A DNA stretch of 64,000 nucleotides, from the NCBI RefSeq assembly GCF_018343665.1, contig NZ_JAGYPM010000003.1:213487-277486 (forward strand), given 5' to 3'. Below are positions 54,164 to 64,000 of the stretch, in pieces (the stretch's first letter is position 1; each line of letters starts with the position of its first letter). Both the position numbers and the translations under genes were made by a program. The notes under the pieces were generated by a model, which was not told the origin of the DNA, searched no databases, and saw only the letters and a program-made list of their open reading frames with translations. The stretch is from Cytobacillus citreus. GTDB lineage: Bacteria > Bacillota > Bacilli > Bacillales > Cytobacillaceae.

Positions 54164-55945
54164 TTATTCTATATTTCGAGGAATAAATAGAGAAAATGTC
54201 GTACCTTGGTCAACCTTGCTTTGGACGGAAATTTGTCCTTTATGGGCATGAACAATATTTTTCACAATTGCAAGGCCAAGTCCTGTCCCTGAGCGACCTC
54301 GAGTTCTTGCTTTATCGGCTTTATAAAATCGTTCGAAAACAAAAGGAAGGTCTTCTTCTGGAATACCTGATCCCGAATCTTTGACCTCAATAGTTAAGCC
54401 TCGATCATCCGAATGCTCTGATACTGTCACTTTCCCCTTATTTGGGGTATGACGTATTGCATTATCAATTAGGTTTGTCAATACTTGTTCCATTGCATCA
54501 GGATCGAAGCAAAAACAAACCTCTTTATTGCCAAGTTCTAGGCCAAGCTGAATGTCTTTTTCTTTTGCTAGTCCCTGAAACTTCCGGTTAATTTTTTGAA
54601 GAAAAGGATGAACCTCAACTTCTTCCTTTATTAATTGTATATGTCCTGCTTCCATTCTCGCAAGATCCAGAAGTTCATTGACTAACCTGCCCATTCTTAA
54701 AGATTCATCGTATATGACTCTTGCCATTTCTTTCTTTTCTTCATCTGTTCCAGCGATATCGTCTACGATTGCTTCACTATAACCTTGCATCATCGCGATA
54801 GGTGTTCTAAGCTCGTGGGAAACATTAGCGATAAAATCCTGCCTTAGCTTATCAAGCTGTCTTTCTTCGGTCATATCCCTAATAACTGCAACCGCTCCTC
54901 GAATATACTTGTTATTATAGAGCGGACTCACAATCATGACCCAGAATCTTCCTTGTATGGATATTTCGCCCACTTGCTCCATTTCAGTATTAACAGCTTG
55001 CTGAAAAAGCTCCATTACTTTAGATGGGACAGCGGCAGTATCCATGTTGTCTTCATCCTGCTCATAGTACCAATTATGCAAAAAACGATCTGCTGGCGGA
55101 TTCGTAATCAAAATCGTCCCATCATTATTAAAAGTGATAACACCATCTGCCATTCCGCTTAAAATACTGGCAAGCTGCTCTTTTTCTTGACTGAGTGCAT
55201 TCATATTAAACTTCAACTGTTTCCCCATCTGGTTAAAAGCAATTGCTAATTCCCCAATTTCATCTTGAGATGGAAAAGGTACCTTCGTATCAAATTTTCC
55301 TCTTGCAACCTCAAATGCTGCTTCACGCATTTTTCTTAACGGGGCAGTAATTCTTGTTGATAAGAAAAAAGCAAATATGGTAGTTAAAATTATTGCTACA
55401 CCTGCAGCAAGAAAAATAAACTTTGTTGTCGAACTAGTTGTTTCTTGCATAACTTCTAGTGATTGATAAATATAAACCGCACCATTTTTACTTGTGGTAT
55501 CTTTTAGAGGGACACCGATGATTAATATTTTGGATTGATCTTTACTGTTATCTTTATCCTCACTAAATGAAGACATTTTTTTTACAATTTTATCCTCAGT
55601 GATAACCTTTTGTAGATCAGCATCCTCAGTAAAATATTTGGTTGGCAAATTGAATGATTCATTTCCTTTTGGCGAGTAATAAATTTCATTAGGATTTGTC
55701 ACTATGACAACCTCAGTGACATCATCGACCAATTCCCAGGATATTTCCAACCCAACATCTCGGTCATGCTCGTCTAATATACGCGCAATTTTCTGCGCAG
55801 TATCAGTTAGTCCTCTTTCCAATTCATTAATATGGTAGTTTTCAAAGAACTCTAATAACATAATCGTTAAAATAAATAGTACAAAAGAAACGAGTAAAAG
55901 AATTGTAAACCAAAGCTTGCCTACAACACTACGCCAGAGCATCAT
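54164..55945 (-). CDS. resE: Sensor histidine kinase ResE
   Basis: This membrane kinase of the ResDE system controls respiration and anaerobic genes. The 593-residue protein has two membrane segments (about 11-33 and 178-197) flanking an extracytoplasmic sensor, then HAMP ([19 protein letters not shown]), PAS, H-box [23 protein letters not shown]-box [14 protein letters not shown] and G boxes [11 protein letters not shown] / [10 protein letters not shown]. The ATG overlaps the resD stop by four bases. It is last in the res operon. Confidence 0.96.
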   Translation of the reverse strand: MMLWRSVVGKLWFTILLLVSFVLFILTIMLLEFFENYHINELERGLTDTAQKIARILDEHDRDVGLEISWELVDDVTEVVIVTNPNEIYYSPKGNESFNLPTKYFTEDADLQKVITEDKIVKKMSSFSEDKDNSKDQSKILIIGVPLKDTTSKNGAVYIYQSLEVMQETTSSTTKFIFLAAGVAIILTTIFAFFLSTRITAPLRKMREAAFEVARGKFDTKVPFPSQDEIGELAIAFNQMGKQLKFNMNALSQEKEQLASILSGMADGVITFNNDGTILITNPPADRFLHNWYYEQDEDNMDTAAVPSKVMELFQQAVNTEMEQVGEISIQGRFWVMIVSPLYNNKYIRGAVAVIRDMTEERQLDKLRQDFIANVSHELRTPIAMMQGYSEAIVDDIAGTDEEKKEMARVIYDESLRMGRLVNELLDLARMEAGHIQLIKEEVEVHPFLQKINRKFQGLAKEKDIQLGLELGNKEVCFCFDPDAMEQVLTNLIDNAIRHTPNKGKVTVSEHSDDRGLTIEVKDSGSGIPEEDLPFVFERFYKADKARTRGRSGTGLGLAIVKNIVHAHKGQISVQSKVDQGTTFSLFIPRNIE

Positions 55946-56664
55946 TCATTAATAACCTCGAACTTATAACCGACACCCCATACAGTAACAATCATTTTTG
56001 CTGCTTGCTCAGAAACTTTATTTAATTTCTCGCGTAAGCGCTTAACATGTGTGTCTACAGTTCGTAAATCACCAAAAAATTCGTAATGCCAAACTTCTTT
56101 AAGTAATTGTTCACGATCAAATACTTTATCTGGAGATTTCGCAAGAAAATAAAGCAATTCATACTCTTTCGGAGTCAGGCTAACTTCTCTTCCATCTGCC
56201 AACACACGATGGGCATCATGATCAATCGTTAAGTGAGGGAACACAATGACATCTTTTGTTGTTGTTTCTGCTTGGATAAAAGAAGTTTTAGATGATCGGC
56301 GCAATAATGCCTTCACACGCAAAACCACTTCTCTCGGGCTGAAAGGCTTAACAATATAGTCGTCCGTTCCTGCCTCAAATCCTTGAACTCTGTTTACTTC
56401 TTCGCCTTTAGCTGTCAGCATGATAATCGGAGTTGCTTTTTTCTCCCTTAGCTCCCTGCATACTTCGATTCCATCCTTGCCAGGCATCATTAAATCAAGA
56501 AGAATGATGTCAAAATCATTAGCAAGAGCCTTTGTTAACGCCTCATTGCCATCTTCCGCCTCTTCAATAATGAAATTTTCACGCTCTAAATACATTTTTA
56601 GTAAGCGTCGAATTCTTTCCTCATCATCAACGACTAAAATTCTAACATCCTTTTCCATATCCAT
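55942..56664 (-). CDS. resD: Response regulator ResD
   Basis: This OmpR-family regulator has 240 residues. The receiver domain has [14 protein letters not shown], phosphoacceptor aspartate in [11 protein letters not shown], and KPFSP. A winged-helix domain with [27 protein letters not shown] and [16 protein letters not shown] follows. ATG at 56664 gives the same distance to the receiver core as B. subtilis ResD. ATG at 56658 has better-spaced GGGGG and is an alternative. A hairpin separates it from resC. Confidence 0.97.
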   Translation of the reverse strand: MDMEKDVRILVVDDEERIRRLLKMYLERENFIIEEAEDGNEALTKALANDFDIILLDLMMPGKDGIEVCRELREKKATPIIMLTAKGEEVNRVQGFEAGTDDYIVKPFSPREVVLRVKALLRRSSKTSFIQAETTTKDVIVFPHLTIDHDAHRVLADGREVSLTPKEYELLYFLAKSPDKVFDREQLLKEVWHYEFFGDLRTVDTHVKRLREKLNKVSEQAAKMIVTVWGVGYKFEVINE

Positions 56665-56706
56665 TATCCCCCAATTTAGTTCCCAAAAATGATTTATATT
56701 TTGAAA

Positions 56707-56732
56707 TAAGCCCCCACAAAGGTGAAGGCTTT
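56707..56732 (-). terminator. Hairpin between resC and resD (possible attenuator)
   Basis: AAGCC-CCAC / GTGG-GGCTT type arms (AAGCCTTCACC then GTGGGGGCTT on the minus strand) followed by ATTTC form an imperfect hairpin between the resC stop and the resD start. It could reduce read-through and leave resDE partly on its own promoter. Confidence 0.55.
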
Positions 56733-56759
56733 TAAAAATATTAATTAATTCATTAATTC

Positions 56760-57947
56760 TTAAGATCCTGCGTAAGAATGAAGACCAGCTAGAACAAGGT
56801 TAACAGCTACTAGGTTAAACATCATGATAACAAATCCTATAACTGCAAGCCATGCAGACTTTTCACCATGCCATCCTTTAGATAGGCGGAGATGAAGAAA
56901 TGCTGCGTAGAAAAGGAAGGTAATGAGCGCCCAGACTTCCTTCGGATCCCATCCCCAAAAACGTGTCCATGCAATTTGCGCCCAAATCATCGCAAATATC
57001 AACGCGCCAAGTGTAAAGATAGGAAAACCTATTAAAACAGAACGATAGCCAATCTCATCTACTAAATCCAGATTAATATTTTTAACAATTGGTTGTAAAG
57101 CAGCACCTATACGTTTACGTAATATTAATCGAAGAAGTAAATATAAAATAATCCCTGATGCTATTGACCAAATTACTGTATTCAATTTTTTTGCATTAAT
57201 GATGGCAGGTACTTCAACAATTGGTTCAAATTTCTCAGCTGTGAGCAATTCACCTTTATGAGGTCCTACTAATGCAGGCATATGATATTCTAATTTAGCT
57301 TCCGTGCCAGTTTTGTCGATCCAATTAAATTCAGCTTTATAATCCATTGCTGAAAAAGTGGAGGATACAATGACAAATCCAAGGGTACAAACTAAACCAA
57401 ACATAATTGCCTCTAACCAAAATGTCTTTTTACTTGATTTGGACTGGTCAATTGCCTTAATTAAATAAATGAGCCCAGCCGCAAAACTAATTGCTAAAAT
57501 TGCTTGCCCAACTGCTGCGGTAGTCACATGGATATGTAGCCAATCACTCTGCAAGGCAGGAATAAGCGGAGTTATCTCACGCGGGAACATGCTTGCATAA
57601 GCAATCATCAAAATAGCTACAGGAAGCGTAAATAGTCCAAGCATTGGCGTTTTGTATATAAAATAAATGACAATAAATGCTCCTACAAGCGACATACCAA
57701 AGAAAGTTGTAAACTCAAACAAATTACTTACTGGAGCATGGCCAGCAGCAATCCAGCGAGTAATAAAATACCCCAATTGTGAAGCAAATCCAACAATAGT
57801 AGTAATAAGCGCTAATTTTGCCCATTTATTCGGGCCCTTTTCTGCACTTTTCCCTTTTTTATCCTTTATAGAGCCAGCAAATAAAACAGTGGCCACTAAA
57901 TATAAGAAGAAGGATGCATATAATAAATTTCCACTAAGAGTTACCAC
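56760..57947 (-). CDS. resC: Cytochrome c biogenesis protein ResC (CcsA-type)
   Basis: With ResB this forms the haem export and ligation machinery (system II) that matures c-type cytochromes such as QcrC. The 395-residue protein has about eight membrane segments. It shows the haem-handling WWD-type motif as [18 protein letters not shown] and flanking histidines ([19 protein letters not shown]). Start is GTG at 57947, directly behind GGGAGGGAG, one base from the resB stop. Confidence 0.95.
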   Translation of the reverse strand: MVTLSGNLLYASFFLYLVATVLFAGSIKDKKGKSAEKGPNKWAKLALITTIVGFASQLGYFITRWIAAGHAPVSNLFEFTTFFGMSLVGAFIVIYFIYKTPMLGLFTLPVAILMIAYASMFPREITPLIPALQSDWLHIHVTTAAVGQAILAISFAAGLIYLIKAIDQSKSSKKTFWLEAIMFGLVCTLGFVIVSSTFSAMDYKAEFNWIDKTGTEAKLEYHMPALVGPHKGELLTAEKFEPIVEVPAIINAKKLNTVIWSIASGIILYLLLRLILRKRIGAALQPIVKNINLDLVDEIGYRSVLIGFPIFTLGALIFAMIWAQIAWTRFWGWDPKEVWALITFLFYAAFLHLRLSKGWHGEKSAWLAVIGFVIMMFNLVAVNLVLAGLHSYAGS

Positions 57948-59585
57948 TTAGCTCCCTCCCGATTCCTTATTTTCGTTTTGAACTTGATCTTCCGGTTCGT
58001 TAATTCCAGTATTTTCTAGAATGATGCTAATTTCTCTTTTTAAGCCATGCCAGTTTTTATTCGTATGACCTGCAACCCAAACTTCATCATTTACTTTACG
58101 AATCCAAATACGGCGGTGATTCCAATATGAACCTTGAGCAACTCCAATCATAAAGATTAATCCACCTAGAGATATTATCCAAAGCGTCAAATCTTTTCGA
58201 ACAGTTAAACCAGATACATTTTTCGTGTCGATCCCCTTAAACGCCATTTTATATGTATTATCTCCGAAAGGCTCAATCGTTTGACGAATAGCAACAAAAC
58301 TAACTTCCCCTTCAGGCTTATCAGGAGTCAGCATTTTAAAGACGAAAGCTGGATTATTAGGAATTCGTGATTTTGTAACCGGCTCTCCACTTTCATCAAA
58401 TTCGAAATCTGGAAAATAGCTCACTACCTCAACAGAATATCCGTTCCCTAAATCATATTTTTCCTTAGGGTCATTTAAATCTACAGTCAGCATGCCGAAC
58501 TCTTCATTTGTTTGCTTATTAGTAAGAGCAAAGGTCATTTTGTTCAATTCATTTAATTTATAGGTGGATTGATACAAAGCAAAGTTTTCAAATCGCAAAG
58601 GTTCATTAACACGAATCTCATCATCCTTCACTTTTTCAAGCTCAGGCTTTTCTCCAGCAATCGAATCCCCTTTCTTTTTATATAGGGTCACATCGGACTG
58701 GAAATTTTTCGCTACCATCCCAGAATTTTCAATTGCTTCACTAAAAACTTCCTTGTCTTTATTTTTATCATAAACTTCCAGTATAAACTGGTCATTTTTC
58801 AAATAATATTCTCCGTCTGTTTCTGGAATTACCTTCGTTTCCCCTTCACGGATCCACATAACCTCGTCTACATACATACCAGGGACAAAGCGGAGCATTC
58901 CACCAATTAAGAAAATAATTAATCCAATATGATTTACATAAGGACCCCATCTTGAAAATCTGCCTTTTTCAGCAAGAATATTGCCATCCTCTTCACGAAT
59001 ATGGTACCTTTTTTCCCTTAATTTTTCTTTTACCTTTTCATATGATTCTTCCAAGTTTTCAGCTGCTGAAATTCCAAATAGCCGCTGGCGTTTTAGAAAA
59101 CCTTCATGTCTGGTCACTCGCTGAGCCTTCAATGCTCGATAAAGTGGAATTACCCTATCTAAACTACAAATGACAAGCGAAATACCAATTGATGCTACTA
59201 ACAGTAAATACCACCAAGAACTATATAGATTGTGGAAACCAAGTTCATAATATAGTTTTCCTAACCAGCCGTACTGATCTTCATAATACACTTCAGCAGG
59301 CATCACAGGAGGAATATACATTTCCTGTGGGAAAATAGTTCCCAAAGCGGATGCGATTAGTGTAATGACTATTAGCCATACACCAACCTTTACAGATGAG
59401 AAAAAATTCCAAATTTTATCCACTATTGTTTTATTGTATGTTTGCGAGCGGCGTGCACTTCCTTCATAGCGCATATCAACAAGCTGCTTTTCCCTCTCAT
59501 GCTCCTCGAGAATTCTTCCGCAAGCTTCACAAAGAATTGTGCCATGGGGATTTACATGTCCGCACTCACATTTTACATCCTTCAT
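57948..59585 (-). CDS. resB: Cytochrome c biogenesis protein ResB
   Basis: This partner of ResC has 545 residues. It has an N-terminal zinc-ribbon-like motif (CECGHVNPHGTILCEACG), four membrane segments (three between about 70 and 220, one near 480) and a large extracytoplasmic domain between the third and fourth, rich in charged residues. It starts with ATG at 59585. It is downstream of resA and upstream of resC, in the conserved resABC order. Confidence 0.95.
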   Translation of the reverse strand: MKDVKCECGHVNPHGTILCEACGRILEEHEREKQLVDMRYEGSARRSQTYNKTIVDKIWNFFSSVKVGVWLIVITLIASALGTIFPQEMYIPPVMPAEVYYEDQYGWLGKLYYELGFHNLYSSWWYLLLVASIGISLVICSLDRVIPLYRALKAQRVTRHEGFLKRQRLFGISAAENLEESYEKVKEKLREKRYHIREEDGNILAEKGRFSRWGPYVNHIGLIIFLIGGMLRFVPGMYVDEVMWIREGETKVIPETDGEYYLKNDQFILEVYDKNKDKEVFSEAIENSGMVAKNFQSDVTLYKKKGDSIAGEKPELEKVKDDEIRVNEPLRFENFALYQSTYKLNELNKMTFALTNKQTNEEFGMLTVDLNDPKEKYDLGNGYSVEVVSYFPDFEFDESGEPVTKSRIPNNPAFVFKMLTPDKPEGEVSFVAIRQTIEPFGDNTYKMAFKGIDTKNVSGLTVRKDLTLWIISLGGLIFMIGVAQGSYWNHRRIWIRKVNDEVWVAGHTNKNWHGLKREISIILENTGINEPEDQVQNENKESGGS

Positions 59586-59604
59586 CCTAAAAACTCCCTA
59601 TACC

Positions 59605-60129
59605 TTATGGTTTAACCTGTTCCATTAAGTCTTTAATCATATCTTCTGTCAATTGACCTGTATGGTATTTCACTATTTTCCCTTCCTTGTCAATCATATA
59701 CGTCGCAGGGAGAGGGCCAATCTTATAAGCTGTCATTACCTGTGAATCCGTATCCTTTAATATAGGGAATTCTAAATTGTGCCGATCCGCAAATTTTTGT
59801 ATTGCTAATTCAGATTCCGCTACATTTACAGCTAGGATTGTAACACCTTTGTCTTTAAATTGTTTATATTGGTTATTCAAATATGGCATTTCTTTTTCAC
59901 ACGGCTTACACCATGTACCCCAAAAATTTAATAAGACTCCTTGTCCTTCATAATCTGAAAGACGATGTTTCTTTCCATTCATATCTTCTAATACAAAGTC
60001 AGGTGCTTTTTCACCAACCACTGCTTTTTGAACATCATCCTTTGTAAAATTAGCGTATAAAGTGTAAGCAACTGCAGCTCCTAATAAGAGTAAGATGACT
60101 GCCCTTATCATTAGTCGCTTTTTTTTCAT
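59605..60129 (-). CDS. resA: Thiol-disulfide oxidoreductase ResA
   Basis: This membrane-anchored thioredoxin-like protein reduces apocytochrome c cysteines before haem attachment. The 174-residue protein has one N-terminal membrane segment (about 9-25) and a thioredoxin fold with active site WCKPC (Cys74 and Cys77) and cis-proline region GPLPATYMID. ATG at 60129 follows AAAGGAG. It leads the resABC cluster. Confidence 0.96.
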   Translation of the reverse strand: MKKKRLMIRAVILLLLGAAVAYTLYANFTKDDVQKAVVGEKAPDFVLEDMNGKKHRLSDYEGQGVLLNFWGTWCKPCEKEMPYLNNQYKQFKDKGVTILAVNVAESELAIQKFADRHNLEFPILKDTDSQVMTAYKIGPLPATYMIDKEGKIVKYHTGQLTEDMIKDLMEQVKP

Positions 60130-60310
60130 TAAACTATCTCCTTTGTATAAGTCAGTTCAACAATAAAATTTCACACGTGTATTATTGTTTTCCAAACTAG
60201 AATACCTGAATTTCCATACAGTCTGATTCTAATTATATCATTTATTATCACTATGATAATGTTAACGATATGAAGGAAGTGTGACTTTTCTATGAAATTT
60301 CGCCTCAAAA

Positions 60311-61033
60311 TTACTTTGCTTGCGCAAGCGTCCGTAATTGCTTTACTTCATGAGCTGTTAATTCCCTGGCATCCCCTGGTTTCAGACCATGAAGAGTTAA
60401 AAAACCGTATCTTTCACGTTTAAGTTTCATGACAGGATAGCCAATTGCCTCAAACATTCTTCTTACCTGTCGATTACGCCCCTCATGTATTGAAAGTTCA
60501 ATAATGGCTGTTTGCTTCTTCTTATCCAAAGAAAGCATCTTTGCCTTTGCCGGCGCAGTCATTCCATCCTCCAATTTAACACCCTTCTCAAGACTTTTCG
60601 TCTTTTCGCGTGTTGGTATCCCCTTCACCTTCGCGACGTAAACCTTTTCAATTTCACTTTTTGGATGCATGAGAAGATTCGCAAATTCACCATCATTTGT
60701 TAATAAGATAAGCCCTGATGTATCGTAATCCAAACGCCCAATAGGATAAATTCTTTGTTCTATATTTGGAAGAAAATCAGTGACTACCTTCCGTCCTTTG
60801 TCATCGTGAACACTCGAAATAACCCCTCGTGGTTTATAAAGAAGAAAATATACTGGCTCCTCTCTTTCTACAGGAATGCCATTCACTTCGACCCGATCTG
60901 CGGATGATACTTTAACACCTAGCTCTTTTACTACTTTTCCATTCACCTTCACATGACCTTCGATAATAAGTTGCTCAGCCTTTCTGCGTGAAGCAAATCC
61001 AGCATGTGCGATTACCTTTTGTAATCTTTCCAA
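60311..61033 (-). CDS. rluB: 23S rRNA pseudouridine synthase RluB
   Basis: This RsuA/RluB/E/F-type enzyme has 240 residues. An N-terminal S4 RNA-binding domain (RLQKVIAHAGFASRRKAEQLIIEGHVKVNG) precedes the catalytic domain, whose aspartate lies in YPIGRLDYDTSGLILLTNDG, followed by EGRNRQVRRMFEAIG. Start is TTG at 61033 after GGGGTGA. It lies downstream of spmB and upstream of resA, as in B. subtilis. Confidence 0.95.
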   Translation of the reverse strand: MERLQKVIAHAGFASRRKAEQLIIEGHVKVNGKVVKELGVKVSSADRVEVNGIPVEREEPVYFLLYKPRGVISSVHDDKGRKVVTDFLPNIEQRIYPIGRLDYDTSGLILLTNDGEFANLLMHPKSEIEKVYVAKVKGIPTREKTKSLEKGVKLEDGMTAPAKAKMLSLDKKKQTAIIELSIHEGRNRQVRRMFEAIGYPVMKLKRERYGFLTLHGLKPGDARELTAHEVKQLRTLAQAK

Positions 61034-61142
61034 TTATGTCACCCCAAATAATTGCTTTAATATAAGGATAATACCAATTTCTATCCTTATGAATTATGAC
61101 ATAAATCGGGCTTTTTTCAAAGCTGGGGTTACTTTTGAGAAA

Positions 61143-61445
61143 AAGAACAAATGCGCAAGCGCCTTCGGAACAATTAAATGACAAATTGTTCCTGAGATGA
61201 ATATTCAAAGAAGCTTTCCTTTGTGCTCACCTCCGACAAGCACAAGACGAGCCTCACGGAAAGGTGTTCTTTACCTTTCTGGGAGGATTGGCTTGTGACC
61301 TCGAGGTCGACAAAAACGCGACGTCCTGTCGCATTGTCGACACTAGTACGTCCTGTACGTCGGAGGTAGGCGCTGGAGCTGAACGTAGATAAACTATATC
61401 TCAAGTTATCAACAGATAGCGAAAATTATAATTTCCTATACAAAA
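61143..61445. repeat. Dispersed repeat family C, long copy 7
   Basis: The full-length copy starts AGAACAAATGCGCAAGCGCC. It contains CTCCGACAAGCACAAGACGAG, GACCTCGAGGTCGACAAAAAC and CGCATTGTCGACACTAGTACG, and ends CGGAGGTAGGCGCTGGAGCT plus a tail shared with the copy at 32234-32435. It fills most of the spmB-rluB gap. Open frames across it are repeat-derived. Confidence 0.88.
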
Positions 61446-61447
61446 AT

Positions 61448-61477
61448 GAAAGATACCTTCGTTTGAAGATATCTTTC
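61448..61477 (-). terminator. Terminator of dacB-spmA-spmB
   Basis: GAAAGATACCTTC and GAAGATATCTTTC form a 13-bp stem with one mismatch and a 4-base loop, followed on the minus strand by ATTTTTG, just after the spmB stop. Confidence 0.85.
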
Positions 61478-61488
61478 ATAGCAATACA

Positions 61489-62022
61489 TTATATACCAAA
61501 TATAAACGTTACAACGACAATGGCAGCAATAATCCCAACTAAATCGGCTAAGAGGCCAACTTTTAATGCATCTCCCATTTTACGAATTCCTACCGCTCCA
61601 AAATACACTGTTAACACATAAAACGTAGTGTCCGTGCTCCCCTGAAGAACGGAAGCAAGACGGCCAATAAAGGAATCAGGACCATATGTAGCAATGAGGT
61701 CGGTGGTCATACCAAGTGCAGCTGAGCCTGAAATCGGCCGTATCAAGGATAACGGAAAAATTTCAGGTGGGACCCCTATTGCTTCGAGTGCAGGTCTTAT
61801 CAGCTCGGTGAGATACTCGAGTGCTCCAGAAGCTCGAAATACCGAGATTGCAACAAGCATTCCGACTAGAAAAGGGATGATTGAAACAGCGATTTTAATT
61901 CCCTCTTTACCACCTTCTACAAAGCTCTCATAAGTGGGAATCCGTTTGAATGTGCCATATATTAATATAAATCCAATCAGAACCGGTATAAACCATAAAG
62001 AGATCATCGACACAATTTGCAT
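61489..62022 (-). CDS. spmB: Spore maturation protein SpmB
   Basis: The 177-residue membrane protein is of the nucleoside-recognition (Gate) family, with about four helices and PLSLIRPISGSAALGMTTDLIATYGPDSFIG. Needed with SpmA for spore core dehydration; the transport function is inferred. ATG at 62022. It lies six bases after the spmA stop. Confidence 0.95.
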   Translation of the reverse strand: MQIVSMISLWFIPVLIGFILIYGTFKRIPTYESFVEGGKEGIKIAVSIIPFLVGMLVAISVFRASGALEYLTELIRPALEAIGVPPEIFPLSLIRPISGSAALGMTTDLIATYGPDSFIGRLASVLQGSTDTTFYVLTVYFGAVGIRKMGDALKVGLLADLVGIIAAIVVVTFIFGI

Positions 62023-62028
62023 GCGAAT

Positions 62029-62616
62029 TCATCCTTTTCTTGTTCTTCGATAGTAAAAATATCGATCAATTAAAATGGCACCTAATGCAGAACTGATTGA
62101 AGCTATTAATGTTGGGCCAACGATCTCTGTTGGAGAAACTGATTCATATTTCATCCTTATTGCGATAACCATTGTAGGGATAAGTGTAATGCTTGATGTG
62201 TTTATTGCTAGAAAAGTAATCATCGACCGACTTGCTTCACTTTTCCCTTCATTTAAATTTTTTAATTCTTCCATTGCTTTTATTCCAAGTGGAGTTGCAG
62301 CATTTCCCAAACCGAACATATTCGCTATCATATTTGATAAGATATAACCCATTGCCGGGTGGTCACTCGGCACTTCTGGAAAAAGTCTTTTGACAATTGG
62401 TTTAAATAATAGGGCTAGTCTTTTTAATAGCCCTGCATCCTCTGCAATTTTCATCATTCCTAACCAGAATACAAGAATACTTATTAATCCGATACATAAT
62501 GTAACTGCATCTGCCGCCCCTTTAAAAACCGCCTCATTCACTTTATCCATCGTCCCGTTGATCATAGCAAAAACAATTCCGATCACTGTCATCAAGACCC
62601 AAATTAGGTTAATCAT
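62029..62616 (-). CDS. spmA: Spore maturation protein SpmA
   Basis: The 195-residue membrane protein with a Gate-type core (MIANMFGLGNAATPLGIKAMEEL) is the partner of SpmB. It has five or six membrane segments and a basic C-terminus (DRYFYYRRTRKG). The ATG at 62616 overlaps the dacB stop by eight bases, linking it to the D-alanyl-D-alanine carboxypeptidase that shapes the cortex. Confidence 0.95.
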   Translation of the reverse strand: MINLIWVLMTVIGIVFAMINGTMDKVNEAVFKGAADAVTLCIGLISILVFWLGMMKIAEDAGLLKRLALLFKPIVKRLFPEVPSDHPAMGYILSNMIANMFGLGNAATPLGIKAMEELKNLNEGKSEASRSMITFLAINTSSITLIPTMVIAIRMKYESVSPTEIVGPTLIASISSALGAILIDRYFYYRRTRKG

Positions 62617-63760
62617 CTGTTTTTACACCAACTATCGCTGTAAATAAACTCCTAAATATCCCCCAAAATGACTCATTATCTTTAGATTTAACTTGATCAT
62701 AATAAATTGGAATCGTTTTTAATGGTCGATTATCAAAATAAACTACCGCTTTTCCAACAATATATGGTACATCCTCTTTAGTTCGCCACTCCTTGTCAGG
62801 TTTCATCATTTTATATTCAATATGAAATAGATCTTTTTCATCTGAAGAAACAGGGTATTCAAAGCCATTTTTAACATATACTTTATTTTTATAAAACTTA
62901 TCTTTAATAGCCTTTAACTCGCCTTTTGGCAAAACCTCAGCTATTGTATATGTGTTAAAACCATTTTCATACATTTGAATATGGTCATTCCAGTCATCAG
63001 GCGCATTCAATGTAACAGCAATTAAATTCATTTTATTTTTTGTAGCAGTTGTAACCAATGTTCTCTTTGCTCGCTTCGTAAAGCCCGTTTTTCCACCTGT
63101 GCAATATTCATATAGTTCTGTCAATAATCGATTCTTATTAGACCATTTTCTATCCCATTTTTCAGTTGGATTCGGTGCTGTATGAACCTTTGTCCCTGAG
63201 ATTCTCACATACTCTTCATTATTCATAGCATAACGTGTTAATAGAGCCATATCATAAGCAGTTGAGTAATGATTTTCATGATCATCTAGTCCGTGTGGAT
63301 TTGCAAAATATGTGTTTTCCATGCCAATTTCTTCAGCCTTTTGGTTCATTAAATAAACAAAACCATCAAGACTTCCTCCTACATATTCTGCAATGGCTTC
63401 AGCAGCATCATTCCCAGAACGGAGCATTAATCCAAAAACTAAGTCTTCCAATTTGATCTTTTCTCCTGGCTTTAAATAAATGGATGACCCCTCAGCTCTT
63501 ACCGCATTCTCACTAACCTCCACCATTTCATCCATTTTCCCAGACTCTATAGCCAAAATTGCAGTCATTATTTTTGTAATACTTGCAATTCTCCTTGGCT
63601 TGTACGCATCCTTTTCAAATAAAACTCTTCCTGATCCCTGCTCCATTAAAATAGCACTGCGCGCACTTACATTAACAGAAGCCTTGGCTTTCTGCGGAAT
63701 AAGAACAATGACCAATGCAGCAATCAAAGGAAAAATAAATAGCTTGTGTAAATTTTTCAT
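62609..63760 (-). CDS. dacB: D-alanyl-D-alanine carboxypeptidase DacB (sporulation PBP5*)
   Basis: This low-molecular-weight penicillin-binding protein regulates cortex cross-linking. The 383-residue protein has a signal peptide (about 1-27, ending KAKA), the active-site serine motif SITK (Ser60, Lys63), SGN (near 116) and KTG in GGKTGFTKRAKR (near 217), and a C-terminal beta domain. ATG at 63760. It heads dacB-spmA-spmB, a SigE operon in B. subtilis. Confidence 0.96.
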   Translation of the reverse strand: MKNLHKLFIFPLIAALVIVLIPQKAKASVNVSARSAILMEQGSGRVLFEKDAYKPRRIASITKIMTAILAIESGKMDEMVEVSENAVRAEGSSIYLKPGEKIKLEDLVFGLMLRSGNDAAEAIAEYVGGSLDGFVYLMNQKAEEIGMENTYFANPHGLDDHENHYSTAYDMALLTRYAMNNEEYVRISGTKVHTAPNPTEKWDRKWSNKNRLLTELYEYCTGGKTGFTKRAKRTLVTTATKNKMNLIAVTLNAPDDWNDHIQMYENGFNTYTIAEVLPKGELKAIKDKFYKNKVYVKNGFEYPVSSDEKDLFHIEYKMMKPDKEWRTKEDVPYIVGKAVVYFDNRPLKTIPIYYDQVKSKDNESFWGIFRSLFTAIVGVKTDD

Positions 63761-63782
63761 TCCATAAAGACCCCGTCTCCTA

Positions 63783-64000
63783 TTGTCTAGCTTTAGCGCC
63801 TTGCACCTCGCTGAAGGATTTTAGTTATTGATCCTATAACAAGGCACTTCCGCATTACTGTTTGTCCAGCTACAGCGGCTAGGGGCTCGAGGTCTTAAGC
63901 CGTTCCGACAAAATGGTTAAAGAGCAACCTTTCTGCCGGCCCGTCTTAAGCTGGTCGCCCCTGAGCAAGCCGCCTCCGCTTTTCTGTTTGGTTTGTACAA
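63783..64000. repeat. GC-rich intergenic repeat at the window edge
   Basis: This tract upstream of dacB holds GTCTAGCTTTAGCGCCTTGC, then GTTTGTCCAGCTACAGCGGC and TAGGGGCTCGAGGTCTTAAG. Related ends occur at 1886-1957, and CTCGAGGTC is shared with family C. It looks like two elements side by side, the second cut by the window end. No gene is supported. Confidence 0.55.

Noticed and set aside
61174..61404. Open frames across the spmB-rluB gap
   Set aside because: They lie inside the long family C repeat. The other copies do not keep the frame.

Overview
The window is a stretch of AT-rich chromosome from an endospore-forming member of the Bacillaceae. Gene content and order follow the Bacillus subtilis region that runs from ypjB/qcrABC through aro, ger(hepS-menG-hepT), spoIVA, der, cmk, sleB, gudB, recQ, sigX and resABCDE to dacB. 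Almost everything lies on the minus strand. The exceptions are ypzI, ansA, cotJABC, fer and one tiny ORF. Species cannot be fixed from the sequence alone. I saw no rRNA, tRNA, CRISPR array, prophage or transposase gene.

Layout: (1) 1-5.2 kb: start of a YugP-type metallopeptidase, ypjB, ypjA, the menaquinol:cytochrome c reductase operon qcrABC, ypiF and ypiB. (2) 5.3-16.2 kb: ypiA, an amidohydrolase-like gene of unknown function, then aroA-tyrA-hisC-aroH-aroB-aroC-cheR-ndk. This is the aromatic supra-operon, but trpEDCFBA is missing between aroH and hisC. (3) 16.3-24.5 kb: hepT-menG-hepS (menaquinone side chain and head-group methylation), mtrB (TRAP), folE, hup, spoIVA, yphF, yphE. (4) 24.9-32.7 kb: gpsA, der, yphA, ypzI, fni, an S1-domain protein, plsC, cmk, ypfB. 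(5) 33-41 kb: the PilZ protein ypfA, germination genes ypeB-sleB, prsW, ansA, ypdA, gudB. (6) 41.4-52 kb: mecB, ypbG, a small membrane protein, a CBS-ACT protein, cotJABC, ypbF, ypbE, ypbD-recQ-ypbB, fer, and the riboflavin transporter ribU behind an FMN riboswitch. (7) 52-64 kb: rsiX-sigX with a readable SigX-type promoter, resE-resD-resC-resB-resA (cytochrome c maturation plus redox two-component system), rluB, spmB-spmA-dacB.

The genes group by theme. Respiration and its cofactors are represented by qcrABC, hepST/menG, resABC and resDE. Sporulation, cortex and germination are represented by ypjB, spoIVA, cotJ, ypeB/sleB, spmAB and dacB. Housekeeping GTPase, RNA and lipid functions are der, rluB, cmk, plsC and gpsA.

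The accessory signal is in the gaps. At least three dispersed, structured intergenic repeat families (here called A, B and C) recur through the window. One B copy sits inside an A copy, flanked by an 8-bp direct repeat, which is good evidence of past mobility. Two C copies 29 kb apart are nearly identical, including about 65 bp of tail. A separate GC-rich repeat lies upstream of gudB. Several genes too small for routine gene finding (ypzI, ypfB, a 30-aa membrane peptide, a 32-aa ORF) were read directly from the sequence. I found nothing that amounts to a new multi-gene defence or metabolic system. The best leads are the nested repeats, the catalytically bare amidohydrolase-like gene, TRAP without a local trp operon, and the orphan membrane peptide.
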